In this document: in pieces, positions 19,577 to 27,366 of the stretch
Numbering within the stretch: the stretch's first letter is position 1
Layout of the letters: each line of letters begins with the position of its first letter
Source: Rosenbergiella metrosideri
GTDB lineage: Bacteria; Pseudomonadota; Gammaproteobacteria; Enterobacterales; Enterobacteriaceae
Reading direction: 5' to 3'
Length of the DNA: 64,000 bases
NCBI RefSeq assembly: GCF_022602565.1
Contig: NZ_JALBCV010000007.1
Location: 1-64,000 of the forward strand
Program-made: the position numbers and the translations under genes
Notes under the pieces: generated by a model
The model's input: the letters and a program-made list of their open reading frames with translations, nothing else
What the model was told of the DNA's origin: nothing
Databases searched by the model: none

Positions 19577-20581
19577 ATGTCTCATGATCTCGCTCCCGCA
19601 TACGGTGTTATACAACAATCTGGAAATCTTGCGTTTCAGGCAAGGATGCTTTTTCGAGACAGTAACTCAGAAGCTGCAAAACTCTTCATACGAAACAATA
19701 TTGATACTCCATGGTTGATTCCTGGACAATTAGTTATTATTGCAGACCCAGCTTCTGCACAAACTATGAAAATGTTAGATTTTTTACGGCAGACTAGACA
19801 AAGAACAAATAGAGCATTAATTGGTATATCTCCTGATGAAGCAATGTTTATGCAGCGACACTATGGCTTAATTTCTGCACTGACAACAGCTGGGAATAAT
19901 ATATTTGGAACAGTCGGGAGTGTAGGGGAGAAATACTTCTTAGAAATTGAAAACATTCTACAAAAGATTGAAGTGAGTTACCAGAAGCAGTATCGTTCAC
20001 AAGGGAGACTAACTAGTCAACAGTTCTTTATAGAACGTAAGCAACTTTTTAACCAGCTTAAAGAGCTTGTGAATAAGCCACTATTGAAATCACTTAAACT
20101 TAATACGCTAAAGTTTAAGCCTTATGAAGATATGCGTAGAGCGCTTAATCTATCGAGTCGCTCTATTGTACACGAATGGTCAACAGTCGGTTTGGGAGGG
20201 ATACCGGGCTATTCTAGTTATATAAGTAATGCAGCGAAAGCAGCGAAATATTTGAAAGCAGGTGGTTATATAGGTATAGGCTTTTCCCTTTTTGGGGCGA
20301 CTAATGAAGTTATCAATGCTTGCACTTACGGACGAGAGAATGAGTGTAAAAGGATAGTATATAAAGAATATAGTAAGTTTGGGGTAACGACGCTAAGTAG
20401 TTTAGGAACAGGTGTAGCAGGTTCTGCAATAGGCTTGAGCGTGTGCGCCGCAATAGGGATCGCCACTGCAGGAACGGGTGCTGTAGTATGTGCTGCGGTG
20501 GGTACCATAGCGGGAGGTTATCTCGGAGCTAAATCGAGTGATGCCGTAATGGATACCATTTACGATTACATGGAAATGTAA
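19577..20581 (+). CDS. Putative glycine-zipper membrane-active effector
   Basis: No function is established. The 334-residue protein has no signal peptide. Its N-terminal part contains a short LysM-like stretch (AAKLFIRNNIDTPWLIPGQL, about 33-52). The middle (about 130-200) is charged and helical. Residues about 228-250 and 270-322 are rich in Gly/Ala/Ser (GTGVAGSAIGLSV, GIATAGTGAVV, GTIAGGYLGAK), a glycine-zipper hairpin of the kind seen in membrane-inserting toxins such as the type VI effector Tse4. A three-helix membrane protein starts immediately after its stop codon, as expected for an immunity partner. A strong GGAGG site supports the start. Confidence 0.6.
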   Translation: MSHDLAPAYGVIQQSGNLAFQARMLFRDSNSEAAKLFIRNNIDTPWLIPGQLVIIADPASAQTMKMLDFLRQTRQRTNRALIGISPDEAMFMQRHYGLISALTTAGNNIFGTVGSVGEKYFLEIENILQKIEVSYQKQYRSQGRLTSQQFFIERKQLFNQLKELVNKPLLKSLKLNTLKFKPYEDMRRALNLSSRSIVHEWSTVGLGGIPGYSSYISNAAKAAKYLKAGGYIGIGFSLFGATNEVINACTYGRENECKRIVYKEYSKFGVTTLSSLGTGVAGSAIGLSVCAAIGIATAGTGAVVCAAVGTIAGGYLGAKSSDAVMDTIYDYMEM

Positions 20582-20971
20582 ATGATGAAAACGATGATAA
20601 TGGTGTTAACCATGCTACCTTCGGTCTGCCTTATGGTGAGCGTTATTTTATATTGTAAATTCCAGTCTAATTATAAGAAGTTAGTTCGTGGATTTCTAGG
20701 GAAATATACCATCCCAAGTCATTACTTATTATACTCTCATATGGGTTTTTTTGGTTTTCCACTAATGGCATATTTTTTTATTAACTTATCAGAAAATAAA
20801 AAAATATTTTTTCTAGAGAAAAATAGTCCAGCTTATAATTTCCCACTTAAGGATGACAATATGAAATTGATAAGGACGATGAAACCTATTATCTTTATCA
20901 TGTTATTTGGTTTTTTCTGCTGCTTTTTACTTGGGGTTATTGCTTTTTTAATTAAAATCCATCTTATTTGA
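20582..20971 (+). CDS. Small three-helix membrane protein, candidate immunity protein
   Basis: This 129-residue protein has three predicted membrane helices, at about residues 5-25, 45-68 and 98-122, and no recognisable domain. Its ATG directly follows the TAA of the glycine-zipper gene (TAAATGATG), so translation is probably coupled. Size, topology and position fit an inner-membrane immunity protein against a pore-forming toxin; this is inference. Codon use is AT-rich like its neighbour. Confidence 0.6.
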   Translation: MMKTMIMVLTMLPSVCLMVSVILYCKFQSNYKKLVRGFLGKYTIPSHYLLYSHMGFFGFPLMAYFFINLSENKKIFFLEKNSPAYNFPLKDDNMKLIRTMKPIIFIMLFGFFCCFLLGVIAFLIKIHLI

Positions 20972-21469
20972 TTATTTTTATAACCAGGGGGCGTATTCTA
21001 TGCAGGGATTCTGATTACACGGTTAAAAATTCCTTTTAATCAGGAAATTTATAAAATTGGCTAAGTCTGGATATGAGAGAGGAGGGAAATTAAGCCCATT
21101 AGCGATCAAGGGCTTTAGATAGACTTACTCAATATTCTGAACCCACTTCTTTTCTTTATGCCAACCAATTGATTTTGATTGTTTATTTTTTGATACACAA
21201 ATAATCAAACTTTTTAAAGGTCGAATTTTTAGCTTTACGTAAAAAAATCCCCGCCAGTTGGCAGGGATAGAGTAGGGTTTTAGTTCAGTGGCGGAAAGCG
21301 CTTCCGCAGCGTCCCAGCGTCTGTGACTGGTGCTGCGCACGGTTGATTGCGGCAAAGATCTAGGTACACTTCGATGTAGCCATATATGTGACTTCAGGCT
21401 TTGTGAGGTATTGCGAGTACCTTACAGAACGGCTTGTTTTCATGAACTCTATTGTATAAGGTACGTACA
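20972..21469. other. Intergenic stretch with a minus-strand terminator and possible phage-satellite debris
   Basis: No intact gene is seen. On the minus strand CCCTGCC-AACT-GGCGGGG followed by a run of T (21241-21266) is a good terminator, so something once transcribed leftward ended here. The G+C-richer bases 21270-21360 just upstream look like the end of a short gene of the kind found in P4-like satellites, but I cannot name it with confidence. Confidence 0.45.
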
Positions 21470-21646
21470 ATGTCAAGAGCTAAAGATCGCACACCCAAAA
21501 CTCGCGGCAAATCGCCGACCTTCCAGATCCGTATTCATCCTGAGCTAAGAGAACAACTCGATCTCGAAGCAGCTAAAGAGCAAACCACTCTCGGCAATTG
21601 GTTCAAAGAAGTTGCAAGACAAGAACTTAAACGTCGTGGCATTTAA
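21470..21646 (+). CDS. Small ribbon-helix-helix protein (YlcI/YnfO-like)
   Basis: The 58-residue basic protein contains KSPTFQIRIHPELREQLDLE, the beta-strand and first helix of a ribbon-helix-helix DNA-binding fold, followed by GNWFKEVARQELKRRGI. It resembles the YlcI/YnfO family of prophage-borne small proteins. The ATG at 21470 has AAGG at a good distance; the palindrome GTACGTAC lies between site and start and could be an autoregulatory operator. No toxin gene adjoins it. Confidence 0.6.
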   Translation: MSRAKDRTPKTRGKSPTFQIRIHPELREQLDLEAAKEQTTLGNWFKEVARQELKRRGI

Positions 21647-21689
21647 CCTAAAGGATGATGTTTCGCGGTGATGCGTCGCCGCATATCTA

Positions 21690-21830
21690 TCAATGAGCAC
21701 GCTGCTGGCCTATCCATTCTTTTACCTCCTCGGCGCGCCAGGCAGTAAAACGGGCGAAAATTTTTATCGGCTTTGGAAAAGATCCAGACGCGACTCGCCT
21801 CCATATTGTACGCGCCTTTCTTCCATAGCT
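21690..21830 (-). pseudogene. AlpA-type regulator remnant
   Basis: The minus-strand reading GSFPKPIKIFARFTAWRAEEVKEWI matches the second half of the AlpA/excisionase winged-helix family (compare FPCPVKIGARAVAFIESEVEEWI in the intact copy at 24715). The N-terminal half is not recognisable in frame and no start codon with a ribosome site is visible, so this is a decayed copy. Confidence 0.55.
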
Positions 21831-22283
21831 GTAGCGAAAACGCCATTTTGGGATTGAGAACTCTTTTCGGTAGCACAGATACAATCAGTTTCCGTCAGAG
21901 CGTCCCTCGAAGCATTCCTAAGATCTTAGCCAGGCTTTTATCTGTATGTCTGGTAGCTTTCCCATTCTTCCTGCTTGTACCAAAACGCTAGCGGTTAAAA
22001 AGGTAATTGGTACATAATGCAGTACATCAAAAGTGGGAGATTTGGCGATATGCTATGATACTTTAAGAGACAATAAAACCCGCAAGTTACGGGTTAGAAT
22101 CTGTTTATTGAGTAATGGCACCAAAGTATTGGCATCACTGGCTTTGATATTGATCATTTTTGATTTAGGTACACCCTTGTGTACACGCTAAATCAGGGTG
22201 CTAATCGGTATGAAGGTAAGGGCAGTATGAAACTACGTTTGCCATTTCTACCAATAATAAATACCAATTAATGGTTTACAAAG
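21831..22283. other. Non-coding degenerate stretch
   Basis: No supported gene. It contains a short hairpin ACCCG-CAAGTTA-CGGGT (about 22079-22095) and the palindromic stretch TACACCCTTGTGTACAC near 22170, probably debris of mobile DNA. Confidence 0.4.
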
Positions 22284-22493
22284 ATGGGAGTATTTATTAT
22301 CCCTGACTGCCGAGAAGTTTTAGTCGATGCGACTGCTACTGTAGTCAAGTCGTTACAGCAGGTCGATCAGTGGATTAACCATCCTTTAAAATTGGAGTCC
22401 AAAGAGTTAGATGCTGTCGTAAACCTATAGGGTAAGCCTATTGATGTAAGCACTATTGAAAATAGAAAGTCACATTATAAAATAAAACGTTAA
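22284..22493 (+). pseudogene. Broken short ORF upstream of a secreted protein
   Basis: Starting at ATG 22284, a reading runs 48 codons (including VDQWINHPLKLESKELDAVV), meets an amber TAG at 22428-22430, then continues in the same frame for 20 codons (GKPIDVSTIENRKSHYKIKR) to a TAA. The continuous coding character across the stop suggests a gene tail with a nonsense mutation. Family unknown. It is 122 bases before the signal-peptide protein at 22616 and might be the end of a lost toxin. Confidence 0.4.
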
Positions 22494-22615
22494 GATTGGA
22501 CTGTAATTTATGGTGGGGGAGCGAATATTTTTACTCAGCCACTATTCTTTAACTTTCAGTTATTGATAGAAAACATTATTATTTAATGGTGAATTTTTAT
22601 TATTGAGAGATTGAA

Positions 22616-23107
22616 ATGTTTAAGAAAATTATTATTGTTTTCGTGGCGCTTTACTCATCTTATTCGATGGCTAAAAAATTAGAGATCGTTCCAAACTGTT
22701 CGCTAGACTCTGATGGAAGGATAATGACTGCCTTAACCTCAAGTTTTGATGAGGAAGGATTAAAAAAGTATATTGACTTGCTTCTAGGTAGTGGTCCTAC
22801 CGATAAAGTAACATATAAAATTCAGATGTTATCTTCTGAGGAAATATCTGTATCTGAAAGGCATAGACTAATGAATCGTCTTGCTAAAAGAGATAATATA
22901 AAAAAATCAGAGATGAAAACTTCTGGTTTAGAAACAATGTATGATCAACCTCTTTACAGACAGTATTACAAGGTATCATCTAGCAAGGGGCTAAATTTAA
23001 TCGCTGAATTTTATTCAGCATTTGAAGCTTGTGCTGTAGACTTGGAGAATATCTATATTATTAGTGATAAAATAGATGGACACACACCTAATTTTGCTGA
23101 TAGGTAA
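22616..23107 (+). CDS. Hypothetical periplasmic protein
   Basis: I do not recognise a family. The 163-residue product starts with a clear signal peptide (MFKKIIIVFVALYSSYSMA), then a charged soluble domain with two cysteines (PNCSLD and FEACAVD) that could form a disulfide. The gene is AT-rich. It is convergent with a GH19 lysozyme-like gene 27 bases away and lies behind a broken ORF, so it could be a periplasmic immunity protein; this is inference from position and export only. Confidence 0.6.
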   Translation: MFKKIIIVFVALYSSYSMAKKLEIVPNCSLDSDGRIMTALTSSFDEEGLKKYIDLLLGSGPTDKVTYKIQMLSSEEISVSERHRLMNRLAKRDNIKKSEMKTSGLETMYDQPLYRQYYKVSSSKGLNLIAEFYSAFEACAVDLENIYIISDKIDGHTPNFADR

Positions 23108-23134
23108 TATTCATGGGGCATAGACCCCATATAG

Positions 23135-23725
23135 TTAAAGTATCTTTAGGTATTTCTTTGCTCGATTTAGAGCATTTAATCTTTCTTCGCGCCCATAGGT
23201 TCCGCCATTTATTTTCACCATTATTGCGTCAAATTGATCCCTATCAGCATCAAGGTTACATGATCTCATTGTCCAATACTCACAAGCGGTTATTACTGCG
23301 ATATTTAAATCACTTGCAACAAGTGTAGGCTCATTAATCAAATCGACGTTAATTCGTTTCCCCATAAGCTGATTATTGAACCGCCCAGTGAGATGTAGTA
23401 GGCCTCTGCCAATATACCTAGGGCCATCTCCTTTTAAGTTGTTGCCGAGTTTACGGCCAATTTTAGTGCCTGCGTCGTATTCCTTTCCACCATGAGCAGG
23501 ATATTCTGTAAGAGCAGAATATTGAAAGGTTTCGCAGCAAGCTTGAGCTAGGAAGTGAGCTACACGAAGTGGCGTGTCGATATTATATTGCTTTAACCAC
23601 AAGTTTAAAGGTGCTACCAAATGCCGAATATTATAAATTTGATGTTGTTTAGTCATCTTAGACTTCGAATTTTTGAAATGAAGTGCTATATGGTTTAATA
23701 ATTCAAAATCAATATTCACTGACAT
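23135..23725 (-). CDS. GH19-family chitinase/lysozyme-like protein
   Basis: The 196-residue protein matches the phage-lysozyme-like branch of glycoside hydrolase 19. The acid AHFLAQACCETFQYSALTEY (about 55-75) corresponds to the H-E-T catalytic segment, followed by KEYDAGTKIGRKLGNN and GDGPRYIGRGLLHLTGRFN, and the end EERLNALNRAKKYLKIL is typical. No signal peptide is present and no holin is adjacent. The ATG at 23725 with AGAGGA upstream is preferred over a TTG seven codons earlier. It could be phage endolysin debris or a delivered peptidoglycan-cutting effector. Confidence 0.75.
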   Translation of the reverse strand: MSVNIDFELLNHIALHFKNSKSKMTKQHQIYNIRHLVAPLNLWLKQYNIDTPLRVAHFLAQACCETFQYSALTEYPAHGGKEYDAGTKIGRKLGNNLKGDGPRYIGRGLLHLTGRFNNQLMGKRINVDLINEPTLVASDLNIAVITACEYWTMRSCNLDADRDQFDAIMVKINGGTYGREERLNALNRAKKYLKIL

Positions 23726-23930
23726 TAAAATTCCTCTACCCTTCAAAAGGCGGTAATTAATATATGGCTTTAGGTTTACACAATGCTTTCATTATAAAAT
23801 TAATTACACATTATATTTCTAATGTTATCTTTTCTGATTGAGAAATTGTATTTGCTATAAAGGTAAATATTAATTGTCGTTTTGGTTGCCGCCGTATATA
23901 CACGGTAATTGTGCGCTTTGTTGCGTCTTT

Positions 23931-24614
23931 ATGATACTACTGATAATAAAAAACCGCGATACTTTCCTAATTACAGAGCAGCATCTGGGCTACCTGACCA
24001 GGGAAGACACCCTCTACCAGCCACCGCACTTCTTTTTGACGACAACCGAGAGGTTGGCTCAACTCAGCATAGTAGGTTTACAAAATTCGTTGTTCTTTTG
24101 GGAAGGCGGCGATGAGTATTCGGTTAACCGTGAATTCCTCGATAAACCTGTATCAGAAGCTCTACCTCGCCTGTTCAGGGATACCGGTATGGTCGAAATC
24201 GACCTGACTAATGGAACAGATGCAGAAATTGCTGAATCCCTGAAGGCTGCACTACCTCAGTGGCGTAAGGTCAGAGGTATCGAGGCAGATACAACCGACG
24301 CTATCCGCTTCGGCTATGGCACGATTAAGAAAATCATCAACTACAGACTGATACCCCTCATTGATATCTTAGTATGGTCAAACCTGCACCAGGTTCGTGT
24401 ATCCGAAGACCGCCTTTCCCGGCTTCTATATACGGACGATGACAATGAGGAACAAACACGTCTTAATCACCAAATCAGAGATACAGACAGACCCCTTGCT
24501 CTGAAGGCGGCGAGTATACCGTTTATCCGAAAGTTTTATCTGTTCATCAACAAAAACAGCCATCTCAAAAACATCAGAGTTTCAGAAGTGATGAAAATCG
24601 CTGATTCTGACTAA
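23931..24614 (+). CDS. Uncharacterised mobile-element protein, probably N-terminally truncated
   Basis: The 227-residue product has no domain I can name with confidence. Strong features are EQHLGYLTREDTLYQPPHFF, LTTTERLAQLSIVGLQNSLF and DATDAIRFGYGTIKKIINYRL-like blocks. Base composition changes sharply to a more G+C-rich, enteric-like pattern at about 23880, and no ribosome site precedes the ATG at 23931 (a TTG at 23874 would add 19 unconvincing residues). It therefore looks cut at its 5' end by a recombination border. It lies upstream of alpA and integrase genes, as many satellite and island proteins do. Confidence 0.5.
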   Translation: MILLIIKNRDTFLITEQHLGYLTREDTLYQPPHFFLTTTERLAQLSIVGLQNSLFFWEGGDEYSVNREFLDKPVSEALPRLFRDTGMVEIDLTNGTDAEIAESLKAALPQWRKVRGIEADTTDAIRFGYGTIKKIINYRLIPLIDILVWSNLHQVRVSEDRLSRLLYTDDDNEEQTRLNHQIRDTDRPLALKAASIPFIRKFYLFINKNSHLKNIRVSEVMKIADSD

Positions 24615-24675
24615 GGCCAACCTCCATTAGCTCTGGCGTTCCCAGCTTCGGTCTCTTTCCCGCTGATTCATTCGT

Positions 24676-24716
24676 ATAGTCGTTTCCATCAAAACGACAT
24701 AAAAGGAAACGACTAT
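24676..24716 (+). promoter_or_regulatory. 12-bp inverted repeat hiding the alpA ribosome site
   Basis: ATAGTCGTTTCC (24676-24687) is perfectly complementary to GGAAACGACTAT (24705-24716), with a 17-base loop. The second arm contains the GGAAA ribosome site and the first two bases of the alpA start codon. As RNA it would block translation; as DNA it could be an operator. Confidence 0.6.
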
Positions 24717-24921
24717 GAATCAGCACACTACACGCCTTATTCGTTTACCAGAGGTTCTGCATCGCACTGGATACGGTAAAGCCTGGATCTATCACCTCAT
24801 CAACCAAAATCGTTTTCCTTGCCCCGTTAAAATCGGTGCTCGTGCCGTTGCTTTCATTGAAAGTGAAGTGGAAGAGTGGATTCAATTAACTATTGAAAAT
24901 TCAAGAAAGCATGTCGCTTGA
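24715..24921 (+). CDS. AlpA-family transcriptional regulator
   Basis: The 68-residue protein has the excisionase-like winged helix: LIRLPEVLHRTGYGKAWIYHLINQ, then FPCPVKIGARAVAFIESEVEEWI. E. coli AlpA induces the intA integrase of the CP4-57 element, and such genes control excision of satellites and islands. The integrases downstream (minus strand) are both broken, so its target may be gone. The start is clear, with AAAGGAAA upstream inside a hairpin. Confidence 0.85.
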   Translation: MNQHTTRLIRLPEVLHRTGYGKAWIYHLINQNRFPCPVKIGARAVAFIESEVEEWIQLTIENSRKHVA

Positions 24922-25082
24922 AATAAAATTACAGCCTTCTTATTTATGAAGATTAATTCTCAGATTTGTAAAGTTTATATCTTAACAAAGCCTATATTTA
25001 ACGTAATTCTTTACATTTTTTCAGGCAGGGCTTACGCCATAGGTATTTAAAGGTGGTTTCTTAATATCGGGTATGGATACTT

Positions 25083-25839
25083 TTAATAATACCTGTCATA
25101 AATAGCTTCTACACCTTTCAGCTTGTGGTTCAGACATCTTTCTGCGACATGTGGGGGAACAGACAGCGATGCAAGTAAACTTCTGCAAGTCCTTAGTAAG
25201 TCATGGACTGTGGAATATTCAATATTTTCCATTACATTAGGTGGTTGCTTCTTCTTACCTGGTTCTACCCCGAATAGCTTGGCTATCGTCCTGTTGAGGA
25301 AATCTTTTCCCATATGCCTCGACTTACTCACCCTGCGGTTAGGGAAGATATAATCAGAACCAAAAGCTCTGACCTTTAGCTCTTTTAACATTTCAATTGC
25401 CAGTGGTGGTAGCGGAATCACAATGCCCACTCCTGACTTACTCCTTTCTTTTTTCTAAAGACCACTTTTTCTCATCCAAATCGAATTCTTCCCAAGGAGA
25501 CTCGGTTAGCTCACTTCTGCGAACAGAAAGGAGTAGTAGTAGGGCACAGGCAAGGTAGTTATCACAAGAGAAGCTGTCAGAGTGTTCCCTGAAAACTCTA
25601 AATACCTGACCAATTTCTTCCAGACTCAATGCTCTTTCTCTGTTTTTTTCGATTCCACCTGCATCATTGACCTTAAACGCAGAGGCTGGATTGTTTAACA
25701 ATAATCTAAGCTTGATTGCATGGTCGAAGAGTTGCAAAAGTGCATACTTGATGAACATTGACCTTGATACTTGGTTTGAACCTGGTGGATTATAGTGGAT
25801 AGGTGCGCGTGATGGTATCAATGATGGTATCATACCCAC
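25083..25839 (-). pseudogene. Tyrosine integrase pseudogene (copy 1)
   Basis: The N-terminal third is lost; homology to copy 2 starts around LLQLFDHAIKLRLLLNNPAS. A frameshift occurs in the A-run near 25440-25450 (EKKWSLEKRKE then stop, with SKSGVGIVIPLPP in the next frame). The box I region now reads VHDLLRTCRS where copy 2 has VHDLRRTSRS, so the first arginine is replaced. The C-terminus ends after EAIYDRY, just after the Tyr motif, losing about 20 residues. It cannot encode an active enzyme. Confidence 0.85.
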
Positions 25840-25947
25840 TGTGGTAATTTTTAATGTCTTAAGATCATAATAATAGTTGCGATGTTTGAGTCCGGCCTTC
25901 GTATTAATGCCTAATTTTTTTATAAATAAATTGATAGAAAATAATCT

Positions 25948-26394
25948 TCATTTTAACTCAACTTTTCCATCTTGTTTTTGGATATATGTTTTGCCATCAA
26001 TATTTATAAATTGTTTTCCATCAAGGTTGCCTCTAATAATTATTGCTATATTGTTATACACGCATTTTTCATGCTTTTGATCGGTATCATCGAAGCAGGT
26101 ATAGTCATCGATAGACCCGTCCCTTACCCCTTTAGGTAGTTCTTCATAACCATTAAAATTCATGATGGTAACTGTAAAGTTATACTGCTTATTGATGATG
26201 TGATATTTTTGCTGTAATAATTCTTTGTTATTCATCCACCACTTTAGTTTTCCTTCTGTCGTCATTGGTAAATGTTTTACAAAAACAGCACCTTTATCGA
26301 CTCTGATTATCTTCGCTGGTCTGACCGCAATCCATATGCAGTATGCAATGATTAAAAAAATTACAGATGCTACAGTCCTTTTATATTTAAACAT
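25948..26394 (-). CDS. DUF943-family protein
   Basis: The 148-residue protein has one N-terminal membrane helix (about 8-24) and the DUF943 pattern: PAKIIRVDKGAVFVKHLPMTTEGKLKWW, then YTCFDD and the C-terminal FINIDGKTYIQKQDGKVELK. Function is unknown. It overlaps the preceding DUF3289 gene by 8 bases. DUF943 genes recur next to DUF3289 genes in enteric bacteria, which suggests that the membrane-anchored partner protects against the DUF3289 product; that is inference. Confidence 0.78.
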   Translation of the reverse strand: MFKYKRTVASVIFLIIAYCIWIAVRPAKIIRVDKGAVFVKHLPMTTEGKLKWWMNNKELLQQKYHIINKQYNFTVTIMNFNGYEELPKGVRDGSIDDYTCFDDTDQKHEKCVYNNIAIIIRGNLDGKQFINIDGKTYIQKQDGKVELK

Positions 26395-27276
26395 TGGCTT
26401 TTCCTGTCAGTGTTATTGTGGCTTCAAAATTAGTGAAGAATGGTTTTTGAGCCAAATGCTTTGCACGCTGAAGTACAAACCATATCCTGAAAAAGGAAAT
26501 CGAATTAAATTTAGGTTTCAGTATATCTTCTCTGTCTAATCCAAAATGGTCCTGTGCTCTGTATTTGATAACCGCAGTATATTTATTTCCTTCAAGTACG
26601 AGACTCTCAATTGAAATCTCTGTACTGTTCACGTCATGAACGGTAATACCCATACCATTAACCCAATCTTTCCATCTGGTATATTTGGATAAATGACTTT
26701 TATATAGATCATTTGTGAAATTTTCTTTTGTTAGTTTTGATTTGCTAAAATCAAACTGTTCTATAGCTCTTTTAATTATTGCTCTGGTGCTGTTCGGGGA
26801 ATTATCAGCCAGGATTAAGTTTCTGTATGCATTATTCATTGCTGGATTTTTGATAATCTCTTCCATTATTTCGTTGCATATGATTGAAAAGATCTTTGAT
26901 CAAACCTTGGTATGGCCCTTGGAAAGAAAATACATACGACTGCGATCTTAACTCATCATATAGCATTGCAATGGCTTTTTCTTTGCTTGCTTGCTGGCGG
27001 TATTGAATTCAGATAGGGGTGTTTATAGGAAGGACCAAAAGTTTTCCAGTCAATGAAAGTTGAAACTTGCCCAAGATGGTAATGCTTTATTAGTGTATCA
27101 ACATCAATGTCGCCACTTTGCATATCATCGGCATGTCTGTCATTGAATTTTTTTTGGGTTGAGAAGATTATCAGTCTACTATCGATTGCGTTCATTCGAA
27201 ATAAATCCCTTACAGTCAAATGTACACCCACTATACAACTATACTTTTGCACTGCAATTAGGACTTTTCTTAACAT
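26387..27276 (-). pseudogene. DUF3289-family gene broken by two frameshifts
   Basis: Three consecutive readings together form a DUF3289 protein: STQKKFNDRHADDMQSGDID (frame 1), LRSQSYVFSFQGPYQGLIKD with LFNHMQRNNGRDY (frame 2), and the C-terminal DHFGLDREDILKPKF and ISFFRIWFVLQRAKHL (frame 3). The first shift is at a triple TTGC repeat (26983-26994), the second at a T5 run (26847-26851). Removing one repeat unit and one T restores the whole frame. DUF3289 proteins are enteric proteins often near type VI or toxin loci; the exact N-terminus here is unclear. Confidence 0.75.
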
Positions 27277-27366
27277 CTTTTTAAAAAGTCATACAGGATG
27301 TTCCTTCGAATGCGGTTTATGTCGATGTGCCTGCTAAGGTAGGCAATCGCTAACAAGCAAAGTTGA

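Noticed and set aside
21125-21355. 76-codon minus-strand frame
   Set aside because: It runs through a terminator hairpin and changes composition midway; no family or ribosome site. Treated as debris.
23874-23930. TTG start extending the 23931 gene by 19 residues
   Set aside because: No ribosome site, it crosses the composition step, and the added residues look non-coding.
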